From the NCBI GenBank assembly GCA_029240195.1, contig JARBTN010000012.1, positions 1 to 33,322 of the forward strand: 33,322 nucleotides of DNA, given 5' to 3'. The stretch comes from Chlamydiales bacterium. GTDB taxonomy: Bacteria; Chlamydiota; Chlamydiia; Chlamydiales; JARBTN01. The notes beneath the pieces are model-generated. The model saw nothing but the letters and a program-made list of their open reading frames with translations. It searched no databases and was not told the origin of the DNA. The translations under genes and the position numbers were made by a program. This document shows, piece by piece, positions 1 through 7,328 of this stretch (the first letter of the stretch is position 1; every line of letters starts with the position of its first letter).

Positions 1-762
1 GTTGCCGTTTGGCAACACCTCCTCATCGAGGTAGTACAAATCCTCTTCTTTATTTCCTCTACCAAGGGGGCTTTGATAGGTGAGCTTCGAGCCATCCCCC
101 TTTGTCAGATAAAAGACATCAGGATCGGCCTTATATTTGCCATAAGCTAGGTTGAAAGGCTCTGCCTCCAGTTTAAAGTTCTTGATATGGGTCTGCCCAC
201 TCATAGCGCCCTGCCAGACATTAGTCAGCCCTTTTTTAATTACCTTTTGCCCCACTTCAAAAGGGGTTCCGTCTTGGTGCTCATAATGGGGGGTGAAAAA
301 GCTTGGGCCTGTATAGATAGCGAGGGGAAAATGTGATTTATAGGGAAGATAGGAGCCGGCAGATATTTCAACTGAGGCGCAGTATTTTTTTCTGCTATTT
401 CCTTTTACATAGTCATAAAACTGGAAGGGATAATTGCTCCCGCCCCTCATTCCAAACTCGCCTTTTTGGTTATCGCTGATGCCGATATAAGAGCGGATTA
501 AAGGGAGCGCCCCCTCCCCTTCCATGGGCAGGTCGCACTCAGAGTGGACAAGCATGCCATCTTTTAAATTGACCATTCCCATCAGGTTATAGGAGGGCTC
601 AAAATTGAGGAGGGGATTGTTGGCAGGGCTTTTCCCTTCAGCCGCCGGCGCCTCGATGCTAGATTCTAGGGGGATTTTTTGAGGCTTCTTTGCTGCGCTG
701 AGAGTGGTTGGCAGGCAAAGTAATAGAGAAGTGAGAAGGCGGAATAGAATTTTCTTATCCAT
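1..762 (-). CDS. Exported Rhs/YD-repeat-like protein, N-terminal part (runs off left edge)
   Basis: An uninterrupted reading frame begins at an ATG at 762 and stays open to base 1, giving 254 residues with no stop. The N-terminus is a classical signal peptide: MDKK, a hydrophobic stretch rich in Leu, then a likely cleavage after LSA. Residues about 60-85 read VNLKDGMLVHSECDLPMEGE followed by GALPLIRSYIG. This resembles the opening of Rhs/YD-repeat proteins, where a 'GN L ... DL ... G PL ... R.Y' segment precedes the repeat shell. The last visible residues, with DGS..TYQ and LPNG, also fit the Rhs pattern. Rhs proteins form hollow shells that often enclose a variable C-terminal toxin or effector, which here would lie outside the window. 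The gene is followed on its 5' side by 374 bp without a gene. Family assignment rests on short motifs only. Confidence 0.6.
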   Translation of the reverse strand, partial: MDKKILFRLLTSLLLCLPTTLSAAKKPQKIPLESSIEAPAAEGKSPANNPLLNFEPSYNLMGMVNLKDGMLVHSECDLPMEGEGALPLIRSYIGISDNQKGEFGMRGGSNYPFQFYDYVKGNSRKKYCASVEISAGSYLPYKSHFPLAIYTGPSFFTPHYEHQDGTPFEVGQKVIKKGLTNVWQGAMSGQTHIKNFKLEAEPFNLAYGKYKADPDVFYLTKGDGSKLTYQSPLGRGNKEEDLYYLDEEVLPNGN

Positions 763-1136
763 AACAGACCCTCAGCCATGGTGTTAAATCAAAGGACTTT
801 CTGAAATAGTTTAAGAAGGCTTAAATTTACGATCAACACTTTTAAACACCATTTTAAGAGCATATTGCATAGCAGAAAACAGAGGAAATAAAGACCATCC
901 CCTTCTAAAGCGCTTTGAAAAAGGCTTAAAAAGGGGCGATTATTTAGCGCAAAAAAAGTGAAAAAAAATTCTTGCGGCTAGTGCCTGACCACAGATGTTT
1001 TTACGTGTCAAACGAGCGTGAAAGCTCTTTAGAATAGATCGATTCTATATGCTTTGACGCCGTTTAACATGCGCAACAACATCTGTGGTCAGGCACCAGC
1101 ACTTAGGAGGGGGTTTTAAGGTGGGCTATAACTGGA
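763..1136. other. Gene-free interval holding a large palindrome
   Basis: No convincing coding frame is visible here. The left part (about 780-970) is A/T-rich and should contain the promoter of the leftward Rhs-like gene, though no clear -35/-10 pair stands out. The right part is almost filled by the palindromic element at 981-1096. The 40 bp next to the yggS stop show no obvious hairpin terminator. Confidence 0.6.
981..1096. repeat. 116-bp imperfect palindrome with perfect 19-bp terminal inverted repeats
   Basis: The ends are exact inverted copies: GTGCCTGACCACAGATGTT at 981-999 and its reverse complement at 1078-1096. The inverted symmetry continues imperfectly through the whole element, with shared blocks AAACG, GCGT.AAAGC and TAGAAT. 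The centre is a small hairpin, TAGAAT (1030-1035) facing ATTCTA (1042-1047). As RNA or single-stranded DNA the element could fold into one long cruciform or hairpin. It codes for nothing visible and has no obvious target-site duplication. It may be a MITE- or REP-like element, but only one copy lies in this window. Confidence 0.75.
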
Positions 1137-1835
1137 CTATAGATAAATTCTGGGGCCGAAGATTTTAGAACCAATGCGGATCAAAGTCGCACCCTCTTCG
1201 ATGGCAACTTCAAAATCATCGCTCATTCCCATAGACAGATGAGGAAGTGGGTAGCCGCCTCTTTGCTGAAGGTCGTCTTTGAGCTCTCTCAAGCTGGAGA
1301 AGGTCTGACGACTTTTGGAGAGCCAATTTTCAACTGAGGGCAAAGGCCCCATCGTCATCAACCCTTCAACCGATATGCCAGGAATGAGGCAAAGAGATTC
1401 CCATTCCGCTTTTAAAGACGCGGCCGTGAATCCATGCTTTGACTCTTCTAAGGTGATGTTGACCTGCAAGAGAATGGGCTGGGTTTTCCCCTCTTTTTGG
1501 GCAAAGGCGCCAATTTTTTGAGCGAGAGAGAGAGAATCCACGGAGTGAATGAGGTGGAAGTGGGGCACCACCTTGGAAATTTTATTGGATTGGAGGGTGC
1601 CGATGAAATGCCACTCCAAAGAAGAGGGCGCTTTCTCAATCTTAGAGAGAGCCTCTTGCACGCGGCTTTCAGCAAAAGCGCGATTGCCCAAGGCGTGTAC
1701 TTCTAACAAGCTTTCTAAGGGGTGAAATTTGCTGACTGGCAGCAGCTGGACAGCGTCAGCCGAGCGCGAGGCGCGCTTGGCTGATTCTGCTATTTTTTGC
1801 TGAAGGGCTAAAAAGCGGTCTTGAATCTCTGTCAT
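1137..1835 (-). CDS. yggS: YggS/PROSC family pyridoxal-phosphate homeostasis protein
   Basis: This 232-residue protein is of usual family length. It is predicted to be a cytosolic single-domain TIM-barrel protein that binds PLP without catalysing a known reaction and balances the free B6 vitamer pool. The PLP lysine is K36 in LLPVSKFHP. Other family signatures are WHFIGTLQSNK (residues about 75-85) and, near the C-terminus, SMGMSDDFEVAIEEGATLIR followed by IGSKIFG, which binds the cofactor phosphate. The ATG overlaps the stop of the upstream gene in an ATGA arrangement, so translation is probably coupled. It is the last gene of the run that starts with hemL, itself a PLP enzyme. That pairing may be functional or only positional. 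Confidence 0.93.
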   Translation of the reverse strand: MTEIQDRFLALQQKIAESAKRASRSADAVQLLPVSKFHPLESLLEVHALGNRAFAESRVQEALSKIEKAPSSLEWHFIGTLQSNKISKVVPHFHLIHSVDSLSLAQKIGAFAQKEGKTQPILLQVNITLEESKHGFTAASLKAEWESLCLIPGISVEGLMTMGPLPSVENWLSKSRQTFSSLRELKDDLQQRGGYPLPHLSMGMSDDFEVAIEEGATLIRIGSKIFGPRIYL

Positions 1836-2341
1836 AGGTCGTAGTTTCTTATCGAGAGGGGTGGCGCAATGATTTCTTGATACACGATCATCTTTTGGCG
1901 CTGGTCGAGCTCGTCTAAAATAGAGCGCGCTCTTGACACCGTACTGTGCGTGCGAATTTCGTAAGCTTGCTCAGCAGCTAATGCCACATCTTTGAGACTT
2001 TGCTGGTAGCTCATGTCCAGCGTCTGCGAGCTGGAGGAAGATTGAGGCATAGGTTGCCATGCGTCCTTTAAAATGGGAGCTGGCCGCTCTTTTTTGGCCA
2101 TCTCCATTTTGGGCTCTACTTTGGCAAAAGTTTGCGAAATGGTCTCTTTAACCGTCTCCCTAGCTAAGGGCGAAGGAGAGGGCAAACTGCCCTCTTGCCA
2201 TTTTTTTAAAAAATCTTGGTAGGACTCCGCTGCCTTTTCCGCACTTTCCGCTTTTGGTTTTGCCGCTTCTTGGTATTTGCGAAAAAGGGTCGTCCCTATG
2301 CCAACGATGATAAAAAGCCATAGCTGCCAAGGTTCATCCAT
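1832..2341 (-). CDS. Small membrane-anchored protein of unknown function
   Basis: The 169-residue product is not recognised. Residues about 5-20 (WQLWLFIIVGIGTTLF) form one hydrophobic helix. The remainder is a polar, Lys/Glu/Ala-rich and probably helical or disordered stretch, ending in DELDQRQKMIVYQEIIAPPL. The layout suggests an N-terminally anchored protein with a cytosolic tail. It begins 3 nt after the floA stop, with AGAGG and AAGG sequences just upstream of the ATG, and overlaps yggS by 4 nt, so it is almost certainly cotranscribed with both. By position it could be an accessory of the flotillin/NfeD membrane system, but nothing in the sequence proves that. Confidence 0.75.
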   Translation of the reverse strand: MDEPWQLWLFIIVGIGTTLFRKYQEAAKPKAESAEKAAESYQDFLKKWQEGSLPSPSPLARETVKETISQTFAKVEPKMEMAKKERPAPILKDAWQPMPQSSSSSQTLDMSYQQSLKDVALAAEQAYEIRTHSTVSRARSILDELDQRQKMIVYQEIIAPPLSIRNYDL

Positions 2342-2344
2342 CCT

Positions 2345-3367
2345 TTACCTCTTTTTATTCTTGTCATCGCTCCCTGCAAGAGATTGGCGCATCTCTGTGT
2401 CAGCTTGCAGATTTTTAAACTTTAAATAGTCCAAGATCCCTAAGTTGCCGCTTCTAAAAGCTTCGGCAATGGCCATCGGCACTTGCGACTCAGCTTCGAC
2501 AAGTTTAGCTTGCATGTCTTTAATTTTGGCGACATTCTCTTGTTCGGCAGCAACAGCCATCGCCCGGCGCTCTTCCGCTTTAGCCTGAGCAATCCGCTTA
2601 TCTGACTCGGCCTTGTCTGCGCGCAATTTAGCACCGATGTTTTCGCCAATGTTGATGTCGGCGATATCGATCGACAAAATTTCAAAGGCGGTCTGCGCAT
2701 CGAGCCCCTTTTCCAAGACGAGCTTGGAGATGCGCTGCGGCGACTCTAACACATCGAGATGGGTATCAGAAGCTCCGATAGCATTGACAATCCCTTCCCC
2801 TACGCGGGCAATGATGGTCTCTTCGGTGGCGCCGCCGACCAGCTGCTGGATGTTGGTGCGCACGGTCACGCGCGCTTGGCAGAGCAGCTGTACGCCATCT
2901 TTAGCGACAGCTGTGATATAAGAGCCTTGACGGCGGTCGGGGCAGTCGATAACCTTAGGATTGACCGAAGTGCGGACAGCATCTAAGATGTCGCGGCCGG
3001 CCAAATCGATGGCTGTCGCCCGGCGCCAGTCTAAGACGATGTTGGCTTTATCAGCAGCAATCATGGCTTGTACGACAGCTAAGATATTGCCGCCAGCTAA
3101 GAAGTGCGTCTCTAAATCAGAGACTGTGACTTGTTTGAGGCCTGCTTTATAAGCGTTGATGCGTGCATTGACAATGGTCTTCGCCGGAATTTTGCGCAAA
3201 GACATGCCGATGATGTTGAAAAAAGGAATGGGTGTACCCGAGACAAAGGCCTGAAACCAGAGGCTGATAAATTTGCCGATGGTGCTCAGCAGCAGTAAGC
3301 TGACGATCCCCAGACCGAACAGCGACAGTAAAACTTCGGGAGCGATGTCACCAACCATAAAAATCAT
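2345..3367 (-). CDS. floA: Flotillin-like protein FloA
   Basis: The 340-residue protein is close to the usual FloA length of about 330. Two adjacent hydrophobic segments near residues 9-50 anchor it. These are followed by the FloA core with '[17 protein letters not shown]', an SPFH-type central region ([20 protein letters not shown], then [17 protein letters not shown]), and a charged Ala/Glu/Lys-rich coiled-coil tail ([18 protein letters not shown]). Bacterial flotillins assemble in the cytoplasmic membrane and organise membrane domains and fluidity. The start overlaps the stop of the NfeD gene by ATGA; a second in-frame Met four codons in is also possible. The NfeD-FloA pairing is the conserved arrangement, as in yqeZ-yqfA of Bacillus, which strengthens the call. 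Confidence 0.93.
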   Translation of the reverse strand: MIFMVGDIAPEVLLSLFGLGIVSLLLLSTIGKFISLWFQAFVSGTPIPFFNIIGMSLRKIPAKTIVNARINAYKAGLKQVTVSDLETHFLAGGNILAVVQAMIAADKANIVLDWRRATAIDLAGRDILDAVRTSVNPKVIDCPDRRQGSYITAVAKDGVQLLCQARVTVRTNIQQLVGGATEETIIARVGEGIVNAIGASDTHLDVLESPQRISKLVLEKGLDAQTAFEILSIDIADINIGENIGAKLRADKAESDKRIAQAKAEERRAMAVAAEQENVAKIKDMQAKLVEAESQVPMAIAEAFRSGNLGILDYLKFKNLQADTEMRQSLAGSDDKNKKR

Positions 3368-3897
3368 AAAGAGAGTTCCTTGTTGCTTAGTTTAACGATG
3401 AGAGAAGCTCCTGTGCCCGATAAGACCATCACTTTCTTTCCTTTTTCAATGTATCCCTCTTTAGACAGCGCTGGATAGCTTTTGCCCTCGATAGAGACAT
3501 AGCCGGACGGCTTTAAAACGGAGAGAGCCTCTCCTTCCAAGCCAATCAAAGCGGCGTCATATTCGCTGGCTTTAAAGCCGGCCTGATCTTGGTCGAGATA
3601 GAATGTATTGGTTGAGGAGCTCTCGCGCATCCTTTTTAATACCATGTAGATGAGAAGCGATGTGCTCAACCCTGCCAGCAGCATAAAAAGGAGAATTGAA
3701 AGCACATGATCCGCTAGCAGGCTATACAAGATAACGCTTGCCACAATCAAAATGGCGCCGAGAGCGCCCATCACTCCGCCTGGCAGGTAAAATTCAATCA
3801 AGATGAAGAGCTCCCCGATGGCGAGCAAAATAAAAGGATCCATATTTTTAGCAAACTCCAAAATAAAAAGGCTACTCGCAAAGAGTGTATCTTGCAA
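3364..3897 (-). CDS. NfeD-family membrane protein
   Basis: This short NfeD-type protein has up to 177 residues. A hydrophobic N-terminal half (about residues 19-85, three to four membrane segments including [20 protein letters not shown]) is followed by a soluble OB-fold domain. That domain carries the NfeD signature around [20 protein letters not shown], then EGKSYPALS and a [11 protein letters not shown] stretch. NfeD proteins partner flotillin/SPFH proteins, and the gene lies directly upstream of floA with a 4-nt overlap. The start is uncertain. The longest frame opens with a TTG at 3897; an ATG at 3843, at MDPFILL, would remove 18 residues and has GGAG 12 nt upstream. The gene starts 27 nt after the hemL stop. 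Confidence 0.88.
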   Translation of the reverse strand: MQDTLFASSLFILEFAKNMDPFILLAIGELFILIEFYLPGGVMGALGAILIVASVILYSLLADHVLSILLFMLLAGLSTSLLIYMVLKRMRESSSTNTFYLDQDQAGFKASEYDAALIGLEGEALSVLKPSGYVSIEGKSYPALSKEGYIEKGKKVMVLSGTGASLIVKLSNKELSL

Positions 3898-3924
3898 GGA
3901 AATTTCCCTGCCTGAAATACCCCT

Positions 3925-5250
3925 TTAATCTAACTGTAGCAGGCGACGATTTTCTTTTAAAAACTGCAAAATCGCATCCCGCGTCTTTTCTAAATGGGCC
4001 TCTTCATGGGCCATCGATAAAAACCAGGCCTCATTTTGCGCCGGGGGCGCAAAGATCCCTTGGGAGAAGAGGCTGGCAAAGAACGACCTAAACAGATGCT
4101 CTTGGCAACCTTTAATATCGGTTACATTCCGCACTTTCTTAACGCCAAAGAACAGAGTGAATAGTGAAGAGAAGCGGTTGAGGGCTACGGACAAGTTTTC
4201 TTCTAAAATCAGCTCTTCAATGGGGTTCAAGAGCAAATCCGCTTTTGCCTCTAGTTTTTGATAAAATTGGGGCTGTTCTAAAAGCTCTAAAGCCTTCAAA
4301 CCGGCTCGCATCGCCAATGGATTGCCTGAAAGGGTCCCGGCCTGAAAGACGGGGCCAAGCGGCGCCAAATAGGACATCACCTCTCGCCTGCCGCCAAAGG
4401 CCGCCGCCGGCAAGCCGCCGCCGATGATTTTGCCATAACAGGAGAGATCAGGTCGAATGCCGTATGCGCCCTGAGCCCCCTGCAAACCCACCCTAAAGCC
4501 GGAAATCACCTCATCAAAGATCAAAAGGGCATCTAAGCGGTCAGCCCACTCGCGGAGGCGCTTTAAAAAGAGCGGATCGCCCGGCACAACCCCCATATTG
4601 GCCGCGACGGGCTCGACGATGATTGCAGCCAGATCGGATGCCACTTCGCTTTGAGAGAGCGCGCGGTCTAAAGCTTCGATATCGTTGTAGGGAATGCTCA
4701 GTGTGTAGCGAATGGATTCAGCCTGTATCCCCTGTGAAGAGCTCTCTTGCAAACCTTGCACGGCAGAGCCTGCCCGAACCAGAAACTGATCGGCGTGCCC
4801 ATGGTAGTTGCCGTCAAATTTGAGCACCCATTTTTTCTGGGTGTAACCTCTAGCCAAGCGCACAGCGCTCATTGTAGCCTCGGTTCCAGAGGAGACAAAG
4901 CGCACCTGCTCTAAAGATTCCACTAAAGAGACCATTTTTTGGGCCAAGCGCCCTTCAAAGGGGGTGGTCACCCCAAAAGTTGTTCCCTCGAGAGCACCTT
5001 TGACAATCTCTTCGGTGACGAGAGGATGGACATGGCCGTGGATGAGCGTCCCCCAAGACATGCAATAGTCGATATATTGATTGTGGTCGACGTCGACGAT
5101 TAAATCGCCCATGCCCTTTAAAGCGACCATGGGCATCATATCGAGCGCTTGAAAGGCGCGAATGGGAGAGTTCACCCCACCGGGAATGACTTCTGATAAG
5201 AGATTGTAGTCGAGAGCGGATTGGGTCCGCGTTTGTTCGGCAATGAACAT
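3925..5250 (-). CDS. hemL: Glutamate-1-semialdehyde 2,1-aminomutase
   Basis: This 441-residue PLP-dependent class III aminotransferase-fold enzyme converts glutamate-1-semialdehyde to 5-aminolevulinate in the C5 route of haem synthesis. Visible signatures are PGGVNSPIRAF (residues 23-33), the phosphate-binding SGTEATMSAVRLARG (121-135), NYHGHAD (148-154), the cofactor-contacting IFDEVISGFR (244-253), and the Schiff-base lysine K274 in CYGKIIGGGLPAAAFGG. Length is usual for the family. The ATG at 5250 has AAGGAG at 5259-5264 with 8-nt spacing. It is the first gene of the leftward run hemL-nfeD-floA-unknown-yggS. An imperfect palindrome lies about 35-75 nt upstream, but its role is unknown. Confidence 0.97.
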   Translation of the reverse strand: MFIAEQTRTQSALDYNLLSEVIPGGVNSPIRAFQALDMMPMVALKGMGDLIVDVDHNQYIDYCMSWGTLIHGHVHPLVTEEIVKGALEGTTFGVTTPFEGRLAQKMVSLVESLEQVRFVSSGTEATMSAVRLARGYTQKKWVLKFDGNYHGHADQFLVRAGSAVQGLQESSSQGIQAESIRYTLSIPYNDIEALDRALSQSEVASDLAAIIVEPVAANMGVVPGDPLFLKRLREWADRLDALLIFDEVISGFRVGLQGAQGAYGIRPDLSCYGKIIGGGLPAAAFGGRREVMSYLAPLGPVFQAGTLSGNPLAMRAGLKALELLEQPQFYQKLEAKADLLLNPIEELILEENLSVALNRFSSLFTLFFGVKKVRNVTDIKGCQEHLFRSFFASLFSQGIFAPPAQNEAWFLSMAHEEAHLEKTRDAILQFLKENRRLLQLD

Positions 5251-5284
5251 GAGAGAGGCTCCTTTTCGTTCGAGCTCTGCTCAT

Positions 5285-5323
5285 GGCCTTTTTCACCTGT
5301 TTTCAAAATAGGCGAAAAAGGCC
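5285..5323. repeat. Imperfect palindrome upstream of hemL
   Basis: GGCCTTTTTC at 5285-5294 pairs exactly with GAAAAAGGCC at 5314-5323, extended by CCT/AGG around one mismatch and leaving a loop of about 11 nt. It lies in the presumed leader or promoter region of hemL. There is no T-run after it on either strand, so it is not a typical intrinsic terminator. It could be an operator or an mRNA structure. Confidence 0.5.
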
Positions 5324-5482
5324 ACAAGTTCAGGGCATCTGCACTTTTTAGTCAGCATAGCTGAGAGGGCTCTTTTTTCAGGGCAAAAAAAACGGCTGAA
5401 GACAGATAAAAAACTAAAACCTTAAAAATCAGTGATTTCAAAGGAAAAACGGCCGAGAAAGAGAAGACTTTAAATAAATTAT

Positions 5483-5511
5483 TTGCATTAATTTTAGGGC
5501 TTACCTATATG
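5483..5511 (+). promoter_or_regulatory. Candidate sigma70-type promoter of the collagen-like gene
   Basis: TTGCAT (5483-5488) and TATATG (5506-5511) are separated by 17 nt within an A/T-rich stretch. The implied start would leave a leader of about 160 nt before the ATG at 5680. No better pair is evident closer to the gene. The call is by eye only. Confidence 0.35.
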
Positions 5512-5679
5512 TTAAATTTCGTATTGACTAAGTCTTGACGAGCCCGTTTCACAAAGATCTGGCATCGTTTTGAACCAAGCGATGCGTTATTTCATGACTC
5601 TTTTATAAGTAACAAGTCCGCCTCTTTCCCCAAAGGGGTGGCAAAATGCCCACAAAAAACCTATCAAGAGGAATCTTGC

Positions 5680-6324
5680 ATGTTAAAACAGTCTATTTCT
5701 AAAATTGCATTCAGCATGGCTGCGATCACAATGTGCTTCGGCGCAGTAGAGGCAGCTCCTGCAACAACACCTGCTCCTGCTTCTTATGCAACAATGAGCA
5801 AGACGACCATGATGGTCGGAGCTGGCGTCATCGGCGCAGCTGCCGGTGCCGTTGCTGGCAAGTCCGCTGTCGATGACGGCAAGGATGGAGCAGCTGGCGC
5901 AACTGGTGCAACTGGCCCAGCTGGTGCAGCTGGCGCAACTGGTGCAACTGGTGCTGCAGGAACTAACTTCACGTTCCCAACAGGCACTGCCACCTACAAC
6001 TTCTCTTTCACAGAAACTGGAGCTGTCGGTGACAGCAACGTGCAAGGCGTTGTGATCACTCCAAGCCAACAAGTTCTCTCGACACCTGTCGTCGTAGCTG
6101 GAGCTGCATCCAACAACATCATCTCCATCAACAACGCTGAAGTCGGCAAATACACTGTGCTGTTCTACCAAGCAACAACAGGACTTGCTGCCGGCGACAT
6201 GACATGCACAGTCACTAACACAGACAACGGCGTATCCCACACCTATACTTCCAGCTTTGGTGCGGCTACTATGGGTCTACAAGATGCTTATGAGTTCGTC
6301 TACGATCCAGCAGCTATCTACTAA
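5680..6324 (+). CDS. Exported collagen-like protein with beta-rich C-terminal domain
   Basis: The ATG at 5680 is chosen because AGAGGA lies 7 nt upstream and a typical signal peptide begins there (MLKQSISKIAFSMAAITMCF, then GAVEAAP). The product has 214 residues. After the signal peptide come a Pro/Ala/Thr stretch and a Gly/Ala-rich hydrophobic segment (MMVGAGVIGAAAGAVAG, 44-60). Nine consecutive Gly-X-Y triplets follow at residues 67-93. The last 120 residues are Thr/Asn/Val-rich, with alternating patterns expected of a beta-sandwich. The order collagen stalk then compact beta head resembles BclA-like surface proteins, in which the head trimerises; whether this head is homologous cannot be judged here. 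Asn is encoded only by AAC, suggesting high expression. It is a probable surface or outer-membrane-associated protein. Confidence 0.85.
   Translation: MLKQSISKIAFSMAAITMCFGAVEAAPATTPAPASYATMSKTTMMVGAGVIGAAAGAVAGKSAVDDGKDGAAGATGATGPAGAAGATGATGAAGTNFTFPTGTATYNFSFTETGAVGDSNVQGVVITPSQQVLSTPVVVAGAASNNIISINNAEVGKYTVLFYQATTGLAAGDMTCTVTNTDNGVSHTYTSSFGAATMGLQDAYEFVYDPAAIY
5878..5958 (+). repeat. Gly-X-Y coding tandem repeat
   Basis: Nine 9-bp units encode Gly-X-Y triplets, mostly GAT and GAA. At DNA level they are near-identical GGTGCAACT/GGCGCAACT/GGTGCAGCT units. Such tracts change length easily by slippage, so triplet number may vary between strains. Confidence 0.85.
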
Positions 6325-6342
6325 TCCATTAGCTCTTAAAAG

Positions 6343-6366
6343 GGCCGCTTTTTTAGCGGCCTTTTT
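6343..6366 (+). terminator. Intrinsic terminator after the collagen-like gene
   Basis: The stem GGCCGCT (6343-6349) / AGCGGCC (6355-6361) with a five-T loop is followed by TTTTT. It lies 19 nt after the stop. The A-run upstream (6338-6341) may let it work also for the leftward methyltransferase gene, whose stop codon (6353-6355) sits inside the hairpin. Confidence 0.85.
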
Positions 6367-7093
6367 GAGCTGAGAAGAGAAATAAAGTGGGCCGCCCGTC
6401 AAGTTGAGGGAGCGGCCTTTTTTTCCATGTCGAAACTGCAAAAGTCTCTACTGACTGCGAAGACAAGGTCAAATCGACCGCCACTGTCAGCAACGTCGTA
6501 TCCTTTAAACTCTCCAGACAACTTTTCAAAAACGCATTGCTGCGGTGAGGCGCGTCCATACACACTTGCGTGGCTTCTTCTTCTGCCGATTGCTTTTCTA
6601 AATGTTTCAGCTGGCGTGCGCGCTCATCCCCCTGCCGGCCAAGATACCCCTGAAAATAGAAGCGTTGCGCAGAAAGGCCAGACAGCATCAGCGCTAAAAA
6701 GATTGAGGAAGGCCCTGTGAACGCATCGACTAAAATGCCCCTTTGTCTGGCTCGATAGACTAAGTCAGAACCTGGATCGGCAATGCATGGCAGTCCAGCA
6801 TCTGAGACAATGCCCCACACCTCTTTATTCTTAAAGATGGGCTCTAAGAGAAAGTCCAAATCTTCTTCTTTGGTGTGCTTATTCAATAGGGCAATCGGCA
6901 TCAAGTGAGCAGGCTTCTTGGTCTCAAACCGCTTGAGATAGCGCCGCCCTCCCCCTTCGCTTTCAGCGATGAGGCCATCGATTTTGGTCATAGCTCCATA
7001 TGTTGAGTCTGATAAATATAAGCGCGGCTCTTTAATCACATCGCCAAGTAAATTTGGCAAAAGTAAAAGGGCGCCTTGTGCGTACGGGTCCAT
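6353..7093 (-). CDS. RsmI-like SAM-dependent methyltransferase (TP-methylase fold)
   Basis: The 246-residue protein has the tetrapyrrole-methylase fold of RsmI, the 16S rRNA C1402 ribose 2'-O-methyltransferase. Matching motifs are VSDAGLPCIADPGSDLVYRA (about residues 97-116; RsmI has SDAGTP.ISDPG..LV), GPSSIFLALMLSGLSAQRFY followed by FQGYLGR, and DAPHRSNAFL in place of RsmI's ESPHR. The N-terminus, MDPYAQGALLLLPNLLGDVI, departs from the RsmI consensus (VxTPIGNLxD). This suggests a divergent RsmI or a paralogous methyltransferase seen in some bacterial groups, so no symbol is given. The start is supported by GGAG about 8 nt upstream. The gene is convergent with the collagen-like gene, and its last 70 bp coincide with that gene's terminators. 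Confidence 0.85.
   Translation of the reverse strand: MDPYAQGALLLLPNLLGDVIKEPRLYLSDSTYGAMTKIDGLIAESEGGGRRYLKRFETKKPAHLMPIALLNKHTKEEDLDFLLEPIFKNKEVWGIVSDAGLPCIADPGSDLVYRARQRGILVDAFTGPSSIFLALMLSGLSAQRFYFQGYLGRQGDERARQLKHLEKQSAEEEATQVCMDAPHRSNAFLKSCLESLKDTTLLTVAVDLTLSSQSVETFAVSTWKKRPLPQLDGRPTLFLFSAQKGR
6390..6424 (+). terminator. Second intrinsic terminator, inside the antisense methyltransferase frame
   Basis: GGCCGC (6390-6395) and GCGGCC (6412-6417) form a stem followed by seven T. It would act as a backup for rightward transcription leaving the collagen-like gene. It lies within the last codons of the leftward methyltransferase gene and is read there as coding sequence. Confidence 0.65.
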
Positions 7094-7328
7094 AGAAAAT
7101 CTCCAAGTTTAAGAAAGGAGTCAATTAAAGAGGAATTGCCCTTTTTAGAACACCTTTTTGTGCGCTTGCTCTCACTAATTGACATCTGGCTCAATAAGCC
7201 TTGATTAAGGCCTATCAAGCAGGCGCTTAGCAGCTTTCGTCCCCCCTAAGGATTTTGAGGGGCCGAATTTTCGAAAAATTAAGCCACTTTTAGGGCAATT
7301 TCTCTCCCTCCCCCCTAGGGATCAACGC

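Larger units (their letters stand above)
5251..5679. other. Divergent intergenic region between hemL and the collagen-like gene
   Basis: No coding frame is convincing in this 429-bp interval. It contains the palindrome at 5285-5323 near hemL, an A-rich stretch (about 5375-5480), a candidate rightward promoter at 5483-5511, and the AGAGGA ribosome-binding site (5667-5672) of the collagen-like gene. Confidence 0.6.

Noticed and set aside
4955..5296. 113-codon minus-strand frame overlapping the start of hemL
   Set aside because: Arg/Ser/His-rich out-of-frame reading of hemL without a family pattern; hemL itself is unambiguous.
5683..6240. 185-codon minus-strand frame opposite the collagen-like gene
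   Set aside because: It is Ser/Cys-rich low-complexity sequence mirroring the Gly/Ala repeat; the plus frame has a ribosome-binding site, signal peptide and sensible domains.
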